64,000 nt of DNA from an uncultured Algimonas sp. (GTDB lineage Bacteria > Pseudomonadota > Alphaproteobacteria > Caulobacterales > Maricaulaceae), in assembly GCA_937923575.1 (NCBI GenBank), contig CALDUL010000037.1, forward strand, positions 22,137 to 86,136, in the 5' to 3' direction. The notes under the pieces are model-generated. The model ran no database searches and had not been told where the DNA came from. It saw only the letters and a list, made by a program, of their open reading frames with translations. Shown piece after piece: positions 35,605 to 44,953 of the stretch; the stretch's first letter is position 1; every line of letters starts with the position of its first letter. Both the position numbers and the translations under genes were made by a program.

Positions 35605-36324
35605 ATGCGTCTTGACCAATTTCTTGTCTCCCGCGGTGACTACCCGTCGCGCGCCCGTGCGCAATCCGCGATCCGTGCGGGGCGCGTGCGTGTCGGTGGG
35701 CGCGTGGCGAAGAAAGCCTCCGCCGCTGTGCCAGACGGTACGCGGGTCGAGGCGGAAGCCGAGCACCCCTACGTCTCGCGCGGCGGGCTGAAGCTCGCCC
35801 ATGCCCTGGAACATTTCGGGGTCAGGGCAGCGGGCCGCGTCTGTCTCGATATTGGCAGCTCGACAGGCGGCTTTACCGATGTGCTGCTGCGCGCGGGCGC
35901 GGCACGGGTCTACGCCGTCGATGTCGGGCGCGACCAGCTGCACGCGAGTTTGCGGGACGATCCGTGCGTGATCTCCATGGAGAGCCAGGACGCGCGCACG
36001 ATCCACGCGGCCATGTTCTCGCCTGCACCGGACCTTCTCGTCTGCGATGCCAGCTTTGTGTCGCTGACCAAAATCCTCTCTGTCCCGATGAGCCTGACGC
36101 GCGAAGCCCTGCTGCTGGTGAAGCCGCAATTCGAAGTCGGGCGCGAGAATATCGGCAAGGGCGGTCTGGTGCGCGCGGGAACGGACGACGCGCTGGTCCG
36201 CGTGCAGGACTGGGTGCGGGAGCAGGGCTGGCGCGTCGAGGGACTGACCGACAGCCCGATCACCGGCGGCGATGGCAACCACGAATATGTGCTGCACGCC
36301 GTGCGGCGGGCGGGCTTGGCGTAA
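35605..36324 (+). CDS. tlyA: TlyA family rRNA (cytidine-2'-O)-methyltransferase
   Basis: 239 aa. An N-terminal S4 RNA-binding domain (MRLDQFLVSRGDYPSRARAQ, GRVRVGG) is followed by an FtsJ-like methyltransferase with SAM motif CLDIGSSTGGFTDVLL, the catalytic Asp/Lys region CDASFVSLTKIL and VKPQFEVGRENIGKGG. TlyA methylates 16S/23S rRNA 2'-O-cytidines and affects capreomycin sensitivity in mycobacteria. It is close to dxs, as in many genomes, but separated from it by a minus-strand membrane gene. Confidence 0.9.
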   Translation: MRLDQFLVSRGDYPSRARAQSAIRAGRVRVGGRVAKKASAAVPDGTRVEAEAEHPYVSRGGLKLAHALEHFGVRAAGRVCLDIGSSTGGFTDVLLRAGAARVYAVDVGRDQLHASLRDDPCVISMESQDARTIHAAMFSPAPDLLVCDASFVSLTKILSVPMSLTREALLLVKPQFEVGRENIGKGGLVRAGTDDALVRVQDWVREQGWRVEGLTDSPITGGDGNHEYVLHAVRRAGLA

Positions 36325-36353
36325 GCCAACTCGGGCGCCCCGCAGCGAGCGTC

Positions 36354-37784
36354 CTACAATCCGATGCTGTCGTAATGCAGGGCAATGTCCTTGATCGCGA
36401 CATAGAAGGCCGCCGTGCGAAGGTCTTCCAGCTCCGGCTTGTCGATCAGCGCCTGGCGGATGTTCTGATAGGCGAGGCGCATCGTGTCATCGAGACCCGC
36501 GCGCACGAGGTCGAGCTCGTCCGCCCCGTCGAGATATTCGGCGCGGAATTCGTCTGAGAATTTGACGCCTTCGCTCTCCAGCGCTTCGATCAGATGGCGG
36601 TTCTTGGCTTCTTCGGCGCGGCGCTGCATGCGGCCGAAGCGGATGTGGCTGATGTTCTTGACCCATTCGAAATAGGACACGGTCACACCGCCCGCATTGG
36701 CATACATGTCCGGGATGACGGTGATGCCGCGGTCGCGCAGGATTTTGTCGGCCTTGGCCGTCACGGGGCCGTTGGCGGCCTCGATGATCAGCTTGGCGCG
36801 GATCTTGTGGGCATTGTTGAGATTGATCTGCCCCTCCAGCGCGGCCGGGATGAGGATGTCGCATTTTTCGGTCAGCGCGGCCCGGCCGTCCTCATCGAAC
36901 TCCGCTTCGCGATATTCCTTGAGCGGCTGGCGGTCGTTGAGATGGGCCTTGAGTTTTTCGATATCGATGCCGTCCGGATTGCGCACCACCCCCTCGCGCT
37001 CGATCACGGCGACGATCTTGGCGCCGTCTTCCTCGGAGAGAAACTTCGCCGCGTGAAAGCCGACATTGCCGAGGCCCTGCACAATGACGATCTTGTCCTC
37101 CAGATCGCCGCGCAGACCCGCCGCCTTGACGTCGTCGGCGTGGCGGAAGAACTCGCGCAGTGCGTATTGCACGCCGCGGCCCGTGGCCTCGACCCGGCCC
37201 TCGATCCCGCCCAGATGCACGGGCTTGCCGGTGACGCAGGCCATGGCGTCGATATTGTCATTGTGCAGGCGGCGGTATTCGTCCGCCATCCAGCTCATTT
37301 CGCGCGCGCTGGTGCCCATGTCGGGCGCGGGGACATTGAGCGACGGATGGATCAGGTCGCGGCGGGACAGCTCGAAGGTGAAACGCCGGGTGATACGCTC
37401 CAGCTCGTCCGGCTCCCAATCCTTGGGATTGATGCAAAGCCCGCCCTTGGAGCCGCCGAACGGCACTTCGACCAGTGCGCATTTATAGGTCATCAGCGCG
37501 GCCAAGGCTTCGACCTCGTCCTGATTGACGTGGGACGAGTAGCGGATGCCGCCCTTCACCGGTTCGCGGTGCTCACTGTGAACCGAGCGGTAGCCGACGA
37601 ATGTCTTGATCTCCCCGCGCAGCTTCACCCCGAAGCGCACGATATAGGTCGCGTTGCAGACCCGGATCTTCTCGATGAGGGCGGGCGACAGATCCATGTA
37701 GGAGGCCGCGCGGTTGAACATCAGCTCGACGCTCTCTCGAAAGCCGAGCTCGTCTGTGTTGGTTTTGGTTTTGGAAGCAGCCAT
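36354..37784 (-). CDS. Glu/Leu/Phe/Val family glutamate dehydrogenase
   Basis: 476 aa from the ATG at 37784; the frame continues to 37832 without family residues. It shows EPVKGGIRYSSHVNQDEVEALAA-type substrate segment, the catalytic lysine in VEVPFGGSKGGL, PAPDMGTSAREMSWM and the dinucleotide motif VQGLGNVGFHAA. It interconverts glutamate with 2-oxoglutarate and ammonia; NAD or NADP preference is not readable with certainty. Single gene with a 170 bp divergent region shared with the Pro/Gln-rich gene. Confidence 0.9.
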   Translation of the reverse strand: MAASKTKTNTDELGFRESVELMFNRAASYMDLSPALIEKIRVCNATYIVRFGVKLRGEIKTFVGYRSVHSEHREPVKGGIRYSSHVNQDEVEALAALMTYKCALVEVPFGGSKGGLCINPKDWEPDELERITRRFTFELSRRDLIHPSLNVPAPDMGTSAREMSWMADEYRRLHNDNIDAMACVTGKPVHLGGIEGRVEATGRGVQYALREFFRHADDVKAAGLRGDLEDKIVIVQGLGNVGFHAAKFLSEEDGAKIVAVIEREGVVRNPDGIDIEKLKAHLNDRQPLKEYREAEFDEDGRAALTEKCDILIPAALEGQINLNNAHKIRAKLIIEAANGPVTAKADKILRDRGITVIPDMYANAGGVTVSYFEWVKNISHIRFGRMQRRAEEAKNRHLIEALESEGVKFSDEFRAEYLDGADELDLVRAGLDDTMRLAYQNIRQALIDKPELEDLRTAAFYVAIKDIALHYDSIGL

Positions 37785-37891
37785 GTCCGTGTCGTCCCAT
37801 ATCGGAGGCGGTGATGCGCACCCCCGATACAAGCTGCGCAGAGGTCTGTCGTTCCAAATCAGTGGCTGCGGTCGGGTTCGTGCGCAACAGT

Positions 37892-37906
37892 TTAACCGTG
37901 CATTAG
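37892..37906. promoter_or_regulatory. CtrA-like box upstream of Pro/Gln-rich gene
   Basis: TTAA-CCGTGCA-TTAG differs from the CtrA consensus (TTAA-N7-TTAA) in the last base only. It sits 49 bp before the ATG at 37955, a position where it could overlap the promoter. The divergent dehydrogenase start is 108 bp away on the other side. Confidence 0.35.
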
Positions 37907-37954
37907 GTCTGATTGTTTAGGCGCGTGCCGACTGGGATCCATTGGAAGATAACC

Positions 37955-38833
37955 ATGAGCGCCGATACACACGCACCGAACGCCGGCCCGCAGGCTTGGG
38001 AGCCGCCCGCGCCGACGACACAGACCGCACCCGCTCCTTTCGATCCGCGGCAGGTCCTGCGCCCTCTGCCAATGGCTCAGCCCGTGCCGCGCCCGCAACA
38101 TCCGCAGCCTATCGCTCAGCACCAATATGCGCCGCAACAGCCCGCGCCTCATCAAGGGCAGGCACCCATGCCAGCGCAGAGCCAGCCTCCCGCTGCACCG
38201 CAACCCTATGCTCAATCGCAGGCTCCCCAACAGCAGGAGCTCCAGCCATTCGCGCCCCAGCAACACGCACCCCAACAACACGCGCCCCAGCCCGCGCCTG
38301 CCCCGCATGCACAGCTCCAGCCCGGACAATGGCCAGCACCGACGCCGGGTGCCCTCGCTCCCCACCCCCAACATCCGCCTCAATATCAGAGTCATCACGG
38401 CCATGCCGGCGCGTCAATGACGTCGGCTCAATACCCATCGGCTCCCGCCTCGGCGCTGGCTCCGATGGCCCAACACCATGTACCCGAAGCTGTCCCCGCT
38501 CCCGCAACGGCGAAGACATCGCTGCTGAGCCGACTGCGCCCAAACACGTCTGAGAAGACTCCGCGACCCGCGTCTGCCACAGCGGTTGTGGCGGCCAATG
38601 ATGCGCCGGAATCGGGCTTTCGTCGCGGGCTGCTGATGGGTGCGCTGGGCGGTATCGTTCTGACCTTTGCGGGCATGCAGCTGCTCGGTGGCGGTGCGCC
38701 AGAGCCCGCCACGGTCGCGCCCGCGCCCTATCCGAACCTGACTCAATCCGATGCCGCCGCACCGCAGACCTTCCTCGATGAAGCCCTGCCGGACCCAGCG
38801 GTCGTGACTGACGCGGCCCGGGGCGGTCGCTAG
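37955..38833 (+). CDS. Pro/Gln/His-rich low-complexity protein with one membrane segment
   Basis: 292 aa from the ATG at 37955 (GGAAG ribosome site). Residues about 1-170 are almost only Pro, Gln, Ala and His, with short QQHAP-like repeats, and should be disordered. A basic patch follows (TSLLSRLRPNTSEK), then a single transmembrane helix (GLLMGALGGIVLTFAGMQLL, about residues 225-245) and a 45-residue tail. With the helix near the C-terminus the long tail-rich part would face the cytoplasm. No known family; polar scaffold or envelope-biogenesis factors can look like this. Confidence 0.7.
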   Translation: MSADTHAPNAGPQAWEPPAPTTQTAPAPFDPRQVLRPLPMAQPVPRPQHPQPIAQHQYAPQQPAPHQGQAPMPAQSQPPAAPQPYAQSQAPQQQELQPFAPQQHAPQQHAPQPAPAPHAQLQPGQWPAPTPGALAPHPQHPPQYQSHHGHAGASMTSAQYPSAPASALAPMAQHHVPEAVPAPATAKTSLLSRLRPNTSEKTPRPASATAVVAANDAPESGFRRGLLMGALGGIVLTFAGMQLLGGGAPEPATVAPAPYPNLTQSDAAAPQTFLDEALPDPAVVTDAARGGR

Positions 38834-38966
38834 GACCTCACTCCCGAGTTCCGCAAATCAGCCCGCCAACTGCGTCCGTTCGGCGCCGTCAGAATTGCTG
38901 CGCCCGCTCTGCATCTGCGTGTCTTCCGGTTTGGGAGCCTGATGCCCATATGCGCGTTGTAACGAC

Positions 38967-39872
38967 ATGACCGACGCACAGACAGACCGCGCTCCATTCC
39001 TCGACACATCCAGCGGGGGTGATATTCCGGACGCCGAGCTTCGCAAGGCCGAGGCGGGTGAGCAATATATGAACGACCCGCTATCCGCCCCCGGCGAAGG
39101 CGAGGTCGTCCGCAATGACGACGAGCAACCTGACCGCCAGCCCGCCTTTGAGCCCGGCGGCAATCCGACCGAAACCAAGCTGGATCCCGATAGCGGCCGC
39201 GATGTCGTGCTCGATGTTCATATCAAGCCCGAAACGATATCCGACCGCATCGCCTTTGGTTTCACCAAGGCCATGCGCGCGGTCGCGGACACCTTCTTCG
39301 CCAAACGCTATGGCCACCGCGCCGTGGTGCTGGAAACCGTCGCGGGCGTGCCCGGCATGGTCGGCGGCATGGCGCAGCATCTGCGCAGTCTGCGCCACAT
39401 GAAAGACGATGAAGGCTGGATCCGCACTCTGCTGGACGAGGCCGAAAACGAGCGCATGCATCTGATGACGTTCATCGAGATCGCCCAGCCGAACTGGCTG
39501 GAGCGCACCGTCATCCTGATCGCGCAATTCGGTTTTCTGATCGGCTACGGCTTGCTCTACGCCGTCCACAAGCGCACGGCCCACCGCGTCATCGGCTATT
39601 TCGAGGAAGAGGCGGTGTTCAGCTACACGCAATATCTCGCCGAAGTGGATGCGGGCCGCCACCCGAACATTCCCGCCCCGAAGATCGCCATCGACTATTG
39701 GCAGCTCGCGCCCGACGCCACGCTGCGCGACGTCATCATCGCCGTGCGCGCCGACGAATGTGCCCACCGCGACATGAACCACGGATTCGTCGATGTACTG
39801 GACGGCCGCCGCGAGGGCATTCCGGAGTGCTCGGGGTTTGGAGCACAGGGTGGGAGCCAAATCGCGTCATAG
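38967..39872 (+). CDS. aox: Alternative oxidase (ubiquinol oxidase, AOX)
   Basis: 301 aa. All diiron ligands of the AOX family are visible: Glu in VVLETVAGVPG, Glu and His in DEAENERMHLMTF, Glu in YFEEEAVFSYT, and Glu-His in VRADECAHRDMNH. The membrane-facing helices GMVGGMAQHLRSL and FLIGYGLLYAVHK lie between. AOX reduces O2 with ubiquinol without pumping protons, giving cyanide-insensitive respiration. It has an extra N-terminal, acidic and Pro-rich part of about 80 residues; an internal ATG at 39069 could be the true start. A nitroreductase gene follows. Confidence 0.92.
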   Translation: MTDAQTDRAPFLDTSSGGDIPDAELRKAEAGEQYMNDPLSAPGEGEVVRNDDEQPDRQPAFEPGGNPTETKLDPDSGRDVVLDVHIKPETISDRIAFGFTKAMRAVADTFFAKRYGHRAVVLETVAGVPGMVGGMAQHLRSLRHMKDDEGWIRTLLDEAENERMHLMTFIEIAQPNWLERTVILIAQFGFLIGYGLLYAVHKRTAHRVIGYFEEEAVFSYTQYLAEVDAGRHPNIPAPKIAIDYWQLAPDATLRDVIIAVRADECAHRDMNHGFVDVLDGRREGIPECSGFGAQGGSQIAS

Positions 39873-39925
39873 GCGTTGGCTTTGGCAGCGGTGCCATATC
39901 CGCAACCTCCGCAATGCGTGTGGAA

Positions 39926-39936
39926 AAATGTAAATG
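39926..39936 (+). repeat. Left arm of an 11-bp inverted repeat
   Basis: AAATGTAAATG here is the exact reverse complement of 40705-40715. Together they bracket the nitroreductase gene, with 768 bp between them. The flanking bases are only partly similar, and no target duplication is visible. Confidence 0.5.
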
Positions 39937-39981
39937 CCCCCGACCGCGCGCGCCATGCCCGGTCAGAATAGAAAGCCTGCC

Positions 39982-40686
39982 ATGACCAAGACTTCCACAC
40001 CGACCGATGTCAGCCGTTTTCACACCGATATCGCGGAGGTCGCGCGCAGCCGCCATACGGCCAAGGCCTATACAGGCGAGGAATTGAGCGCGGCTCAGGT
40101 GAACGACCTGCTCGATCTGCTGCGCTACAGCGCGTCGAGTGTGAATAGTCAGCCCTGGCACTTCGTCGTCGGCTCCACACCAGAAGGCCGCGCGAAGATT
40201 GCCAATGCCGGAGCAGGCGACGACGGCGACTATAGTTTCAACGGCCCCAACATCCGCGCGTGCGGCATGGCGGTCGTGTTCGCTGCGCGTCGCGATATTG
40301 ACGAGACCTATCTCGCCCATCTGCTTGAGGTCGAAGACGCGGACGACCGCTATCCCGAACCCTCTAACAAGGCCGAAATGGCTCAGATTCGTGAGTGGTT
40401 CGTGGGTCTCATGCGTGACGACGGGGGCAGCGCGCATGGATGGTGCGCGCGCCAGACCTATTGGAACGGCGGGCAGTTCCTGCTCGGCGCTGCGGCCATG
40501 GGTCTCGACGCGACGCCGATGGAAGGCATCGATGCTGACGGACTGGACGCCGAATTCGGACTGGCCGATGCGGGGTTTCGCGCGCTGTTCTGCGTGACAG
40601 TCGGACGCAACAAGGACGCGGATGACTGGAACTTCGGCCTGCCAAAGTCTCGTCTTCCGATCTCGGAGATCGTGACCCAAGCCTAG
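39982..40686 (+). CDS. Nitroreductase family protein (NfsB-like)
   Basis: 234 aa from the ATG at 39982 (frames from 39934 add residues unlike the family). FMN-phosphate binding: VARSRHTAKAYTGEELSA; then LRYSASSVNSQPWHFVV and the later LLGAAAMGLDATPMEGID and RALFCVTVGRN. The pattern fits oxygen-insensitive NAD(P)H nitroreductases such as NfsB, which reduce nitroaromatics and quinones. It lies behind the alternative oxidase on the same strand, inside an 11-bp inverted repeat. Confidence 0.87.
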   Translation: MTKTSTPTDVSRFHTDIAEVARSRHTAKAYTGEELSAAQVNDLLDLLRYSASSVNSQPWHFVVGSTPEGRAKIANAGAGDDGDYSFNGPNIRACGMAVVFAARRDIDETYLAHLLEVEDADDRYPEPSNKAEMAQIREWFVGLMRDDGGSAHGWCARQTYWNGGQFLLGAAAMGLDATPMEGIDADGLDAEFGLADAGFRALFCVTVGRNKDADDWNFGLPKSRLPISEIVTQA

Positions 40687-40704
40687 GCTTACCCTCGCGC
40701 CGGA

Positions 40705-40715
40705 CATTTACATTT
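40705..40715 (-). repeat. Right arm of the 11-bp inverted repeat
   Basis: CATTTACATTT pairs with AAATGTAAATG at 39926-39936. It lies 18 bp after the nitroreductase stop, between two converging genes. Confidence 0.5.
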
Positions 40716-40753
40716 GCGCAGACATACTCCGCGATGTACGAGTTGGGAGCGGG

Positions 40754-41386
40754 CTAGTCCGTTTTGCGGTAAGTCTCGGGAAGAGACAGGCCGAGCGCCA
40801 TGCAGAGCGGGAGCAGGTGCAGGCATAATCCGACCATTCCGGCCGAGCGGCTTTCCTGCCCGAGCTGTTCGGCGACCAGCATGTCTCCGATCCAGAATGT
40901 GGGCAGCAGCGCGCCGATGAAACCTGTGGCCGCGTCCAGAATGGGGATCATCGCCACGGCCCCGAGGCCGAGGCAGGCGAGTAGTGCGATCGCTTTGTCT
41001 CGCGGTTTGGTCACGAGCTCTTGGACAAACAGATTGACGGTCGCGGCTTGCAGCGCGGCCATCACCGCCATGGTGAGCGCCGGTCGCGTATTGATCCCGG
41101 CCTGCTGCAGGCCCGTCGCCACGATCAGAGCTGCCGGGATCGCCGCAATATAGGAGCGTTTCCGTAACAGGCCGACGGCCCAGCCGAAGAGCGGACCACA
41201 TAGGGCGCAGGACAGGATCAGCGATTTCGTCCGCAGATCGATGGGCCGCAGGGAGAGAAATTCAATCGTCGATTCCGCTGCTGGAATACGGGTTGCAGTC
41301 GCAAGCGCCAGGACCGCGCAAGCGACCGGCAGCCAGATTAGCCAGCCTTGTCGCAGCGGCTTGACGGAAGTTTGGATCAGACGCCC
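40754..41386 (-). CDS. Polytopic membrane protein ORF lacking a normal start, directly behind argG
   Basis: The minus-strand frame runs open from the codon after the argG TAG (41387-41389) to the stop at 40754, about 210 codons, and encodes at least five hydrophobic segments (for example WLIWLPVACAVLALATATR and ALLPTFWIGDMLVAEQL). The first GTG in frame is at 41122 and would cut away the first two helices; no ATG, GTG or TTG lies before it, only a CTG at 41380. So this is either a 5'-truncated gene, a CTG start, or read-through of argG. The family is not recognised. Confidence 0.45.
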   Translation of the reverse strand, partial: GRLIQTSVKPLRQGWLIWLPVACAVLALATATRIPAAESTIEFLSLRPIDLRTKSLILSCALCGPLFGWAVGLLRKRSYIAAIPAALIVATGLQQAGINTRPALTMAVMAALQAATVNLFVQELVTKPRDKAIALLACLGLGAVAMIPILDAATGFIGALLPTFWIGDMLVAEQLGQESRSAGMVGLCLHLLPLCMALGLSLPETYRKTD

Positions 41387-42616
<1,230 letters not shown>

Positions 42617-42763
42617 GGTGAGTTCTCGTGTCAGGGGTATTGAACTGGCGCTTATCGCGCGGCCCGTGGATTGCAAGCGGTGCGCCAGGGTCGAGATAAC
42701 CGAATTTCGTAAACGATGTCTGGAGGGAATGTTGCGCCCCGCGGATAATGTGGAGCGCGAGAC

Positions 42764-43756
42764 TCACTGAAACTCCAAACGCTCCTGGCTGGCAAAGAAC
42801 AGGCTCGCGACCATGGGATCGTCCGCGCTGGCTTCGGGCGGCAGGGCCAGGATCTTGGCGATCGTCTGCTGACGCTCGCCAAGCGCGGTGTTGAAATCCT
42901 CCTCGATGCGAGAGCGTGTGCCGCGCAGTGTCATGTTCTGCATCAGGCTCTCATAGATATCGACGCGGCCCATCAGAAAGATGCTCTCATAGAGAATCTT
43001 CGATGCGATCTTCTCGTGAATGTCGCGATATTCAAGCTGGTCCAGCATGCGTCCGATCGGCTTGACGATGAAGTCGAGTTCTTCGCGGATATTCGGGCTC
43101 ATCAGATAGAGCTGCTTCGTCGTCAGCAACTCCGCTTCGATCTGCTTGAGTTTGTCGGGGTCGGCCTGCGCATTGGCGATGATGACGATGTCGATGTCGG
43201 AACCGCGCACCGGCGTGCCGAGCTGTTCGTGACGGCGCTTGGTGGCGTGGGCGAGGTAGTAGGATATGTCGCCCGACAGGAAGACGACGCAGTGGCGCGT
43301 GATTTCATCCTGCAATTCCTGGGGCAGGCGCAGAAGCGCACGGCGCGCCAGACCCAGCTTCTTCAGGCTGATGCGGCGGTGACGGTTCGACAGCAGCGTC
43401 CCGGCTTGCACGACGCGGACGTGATCGCCGGGCAGGTGGACAAGGCTGAAGGTCAAAAAGTCGCGAAGGATGGAGGGGGACAGGCGCAGCGTATTCTCGC
43501 GGCGGACGTCGTAGCGCAGATAGTAGCGCGCGCAGTTCTGCACCCGCAAATCCCGGCGCGAGTGGAAGATGCGCCAGATGACGATGGGCGGAATGTCCGG
43601 CATGGCATCGCACAGCGCGCCGCCCGGAATCGGCCCGCGCTCGACCAGCAGCTTTCGGATGCGTTCGGCAATACGCTCCAGATCATAGGGCGATGCGGCC
43701 TGTCCTGCCGTTGTCTTCGTCGTGTTCTTGCCGCCAGCGCTCATGCGGCCGACCAT
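42764..43756 (-). CDS. Unrecognised protein with winged-helix-like and nucleotidyltransferase-like parts
   Basis: 330 aa (a start at 43744 is equally likely). Residues about 22-80 (LERIAERIRKLLVERGPI through IVIWRIFHSRRDL) look like a winged helix-turn-helix. At about 165-200 it reads VFLSGDISYYLAHATK and then TPVRGSDIDIVIIANA, resembling the G-S-x-D-x-D core of the polymerase-beta nucleotidyltransferase fold. The C-terminal third is helical, charged and contains KILYESIFLMGRVDIYESL. It lies 147 bp upstream of argG on the same strand. Both assignments are by eye; no known gene name fits. Confidence 0.65.
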   Translation of the reverse strand: MVGRMSAGGKNTTKTTAGQAASPYDLERIAERIRKLLVERGPIPGGALCDAMPDIPPIVIWRIFHSRRDLRVQNCARYYLRYDVRRENTLRLSPSILRDFLTFSLVHLPGDHVRVVQAGTLLSNRHRRISLKKLGLARRALLRLPQELQDEITRHCVVFLSGDISYYLAHATKRRHEQLGTPVRGSDIDIVIIANAQADPDKLKQIEAELLTTKQLYLMSPNIREELDFIVKPIGRMLDQLEYRDIHEKIASKILYESIFLMGRVDIYESLMQNMTLRGTRSRIEEDFNTALGERQQTIAKILALPPEASADDPMVASLFFASQERLEFQ

Positions 43757-43879
43757 AGTGCGGCACGCGCATAAGCAAAGCCTTCAATAATCCGTGCTAG
43801 GGGGCGCGCGATTTACACAGGCGGCGTGCAGTAATTTGGCCGCAAAGCAGGGCGCGTGAGGCGTGACGGGAAACGATCG

Positions 43880-44941
43880 ATGATGCAGACACTGGACGAT
43901 TGGCTGTTTGGCACGGTCCTGCCGCACTGGCTGGACCATGGTGTGGACGCGGACACGGGCGTGTTCGTGGAATGTCTGGATGCGGACGGGGCCGCCATGC
44001 CGGAGGTGCCGCGCCGTGGCCGCGTAGCCCCGCGCCAGCTGTTCACCCTGGCCCGCGCGCGCAGACTGGGCTTCATCGAGCCGCGGGTGATGGGTGTGCT
44101 GGACGCGGGCGCGACAACGCTGCTGCAGAGCCGCACGGACGCGCGCGGATTTCCGAGCAAGATCGACGCGCAAGGCCGCGCGGTGGAAGCCGGCGGCGTA
44201 CTTTACGATCATGCCTTTGTCCTGCTGGCGGGTGCAGAGCTGAAGTCCGTGGGCGTTGAGGCGGGCGCGGAGCTCGCGGCGCAGGCCACCGATCTGATCG
44301 AGACGCGCTTTCGCGACGCATCCGGCGGATTTCACACGGTAATGGACACGCGCGACGACAAGCTCGCCAATCCGCATATGCATCTGCTGGAGGCGTCATT
44401 GCTGCATCATCAGGTCAGCGGCGATGCGGGTGCCCTGGCGCGCGTACGCGAGATTGCGGAACTCGCACGAAATCACATCGTGCAGGACGGCGTGGTCGCG
44501 GAGCGCATGAGCCCGGACTTCGGCGCGTCGGATGAAAACTGGGTCGAGCCGGGCCACTGCTATGAATGGGCATTTCTGCTGTCGGAAGCCGCAGAAATGC
44601 TTGATGACCCGGCGATGGGAAAGCGGGCGCGTGCCCTGTTCGAGAGTAGCGAAGGCTTTGTCGAAGAGGACGGGCTGGTCGTGGACCGTGTCGGCGCGGA
44701 CAGCGCCTACCGCCTATGGCCGCAGCTGGAACGGCTGCGCTGTCTGGTGACATTCGGACGGGACGCGGACGTCGAGCCGCTGCTGCAGACCATTGCGAAA
44801 AACTATCTCGACCGTGGCCCCAAAGCAGGCTGGATCGACAAGTTGGACGGACATCGAAAGCCCGTCGGTGAGCGCGTTCCGGCCTCCATGCTTTACCACC
44901 TGATGACGGCGCTGCCGCCGGCGTTCGGGCGCACGCTCTGA
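43880..44941 (+). CDS. AGE family epimerase/isomerase
   Basis: 353 aa from the ATG at 43880 (a GGGAA ribosome site precedes; 43856 is in frame). An (alpha/alpha)6 barrel of the N-acylglucosamine 2-epimerase/mannose isomerase family: VLYDHAFVLLAGAEL, NPHMHLLEASLLHH, and WVEPGHCYEWAFLL carry the conserved histidines, with HRKPVGERVPASMLYHL at the end. It should epimerise or isomerise an aldose such as mannose. It opens the sugar-nucleotide block reaching to galU. Confidence 0.82.
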   Translation: MMQTLDDWLFGTVLPHWLDHGVDADTGVFVECLDADGAAMPEVPRRGRVAPRQLFTLARARRLGFIEPRVMGVLDAGATTLLQSRTDARGFPSKIDAQGRAVEAGGVLYDHAFVLLAGAELKSVGVEAGAELAAQATDLIETRFRDASGGFHTVMDTRDDKLANPHMHLLEASLLHHQVSGDAGALARVREIAELARNHIVQDGVVAERMSPDFGASDENWVEPGHCYEWAFLLSEAAEMLDDPAMGKRARALFESSEGFVEEDGLVVDRVGADSAYRLWPQLERLRCLVTFGRDADVEPLLQTIAKNYLDRGPKAGWIDKLDGHRKPVGERVPASMLYHLMTALPPAFGRTL

Positions 44942-44953
44942 CGGTCTAACGCT

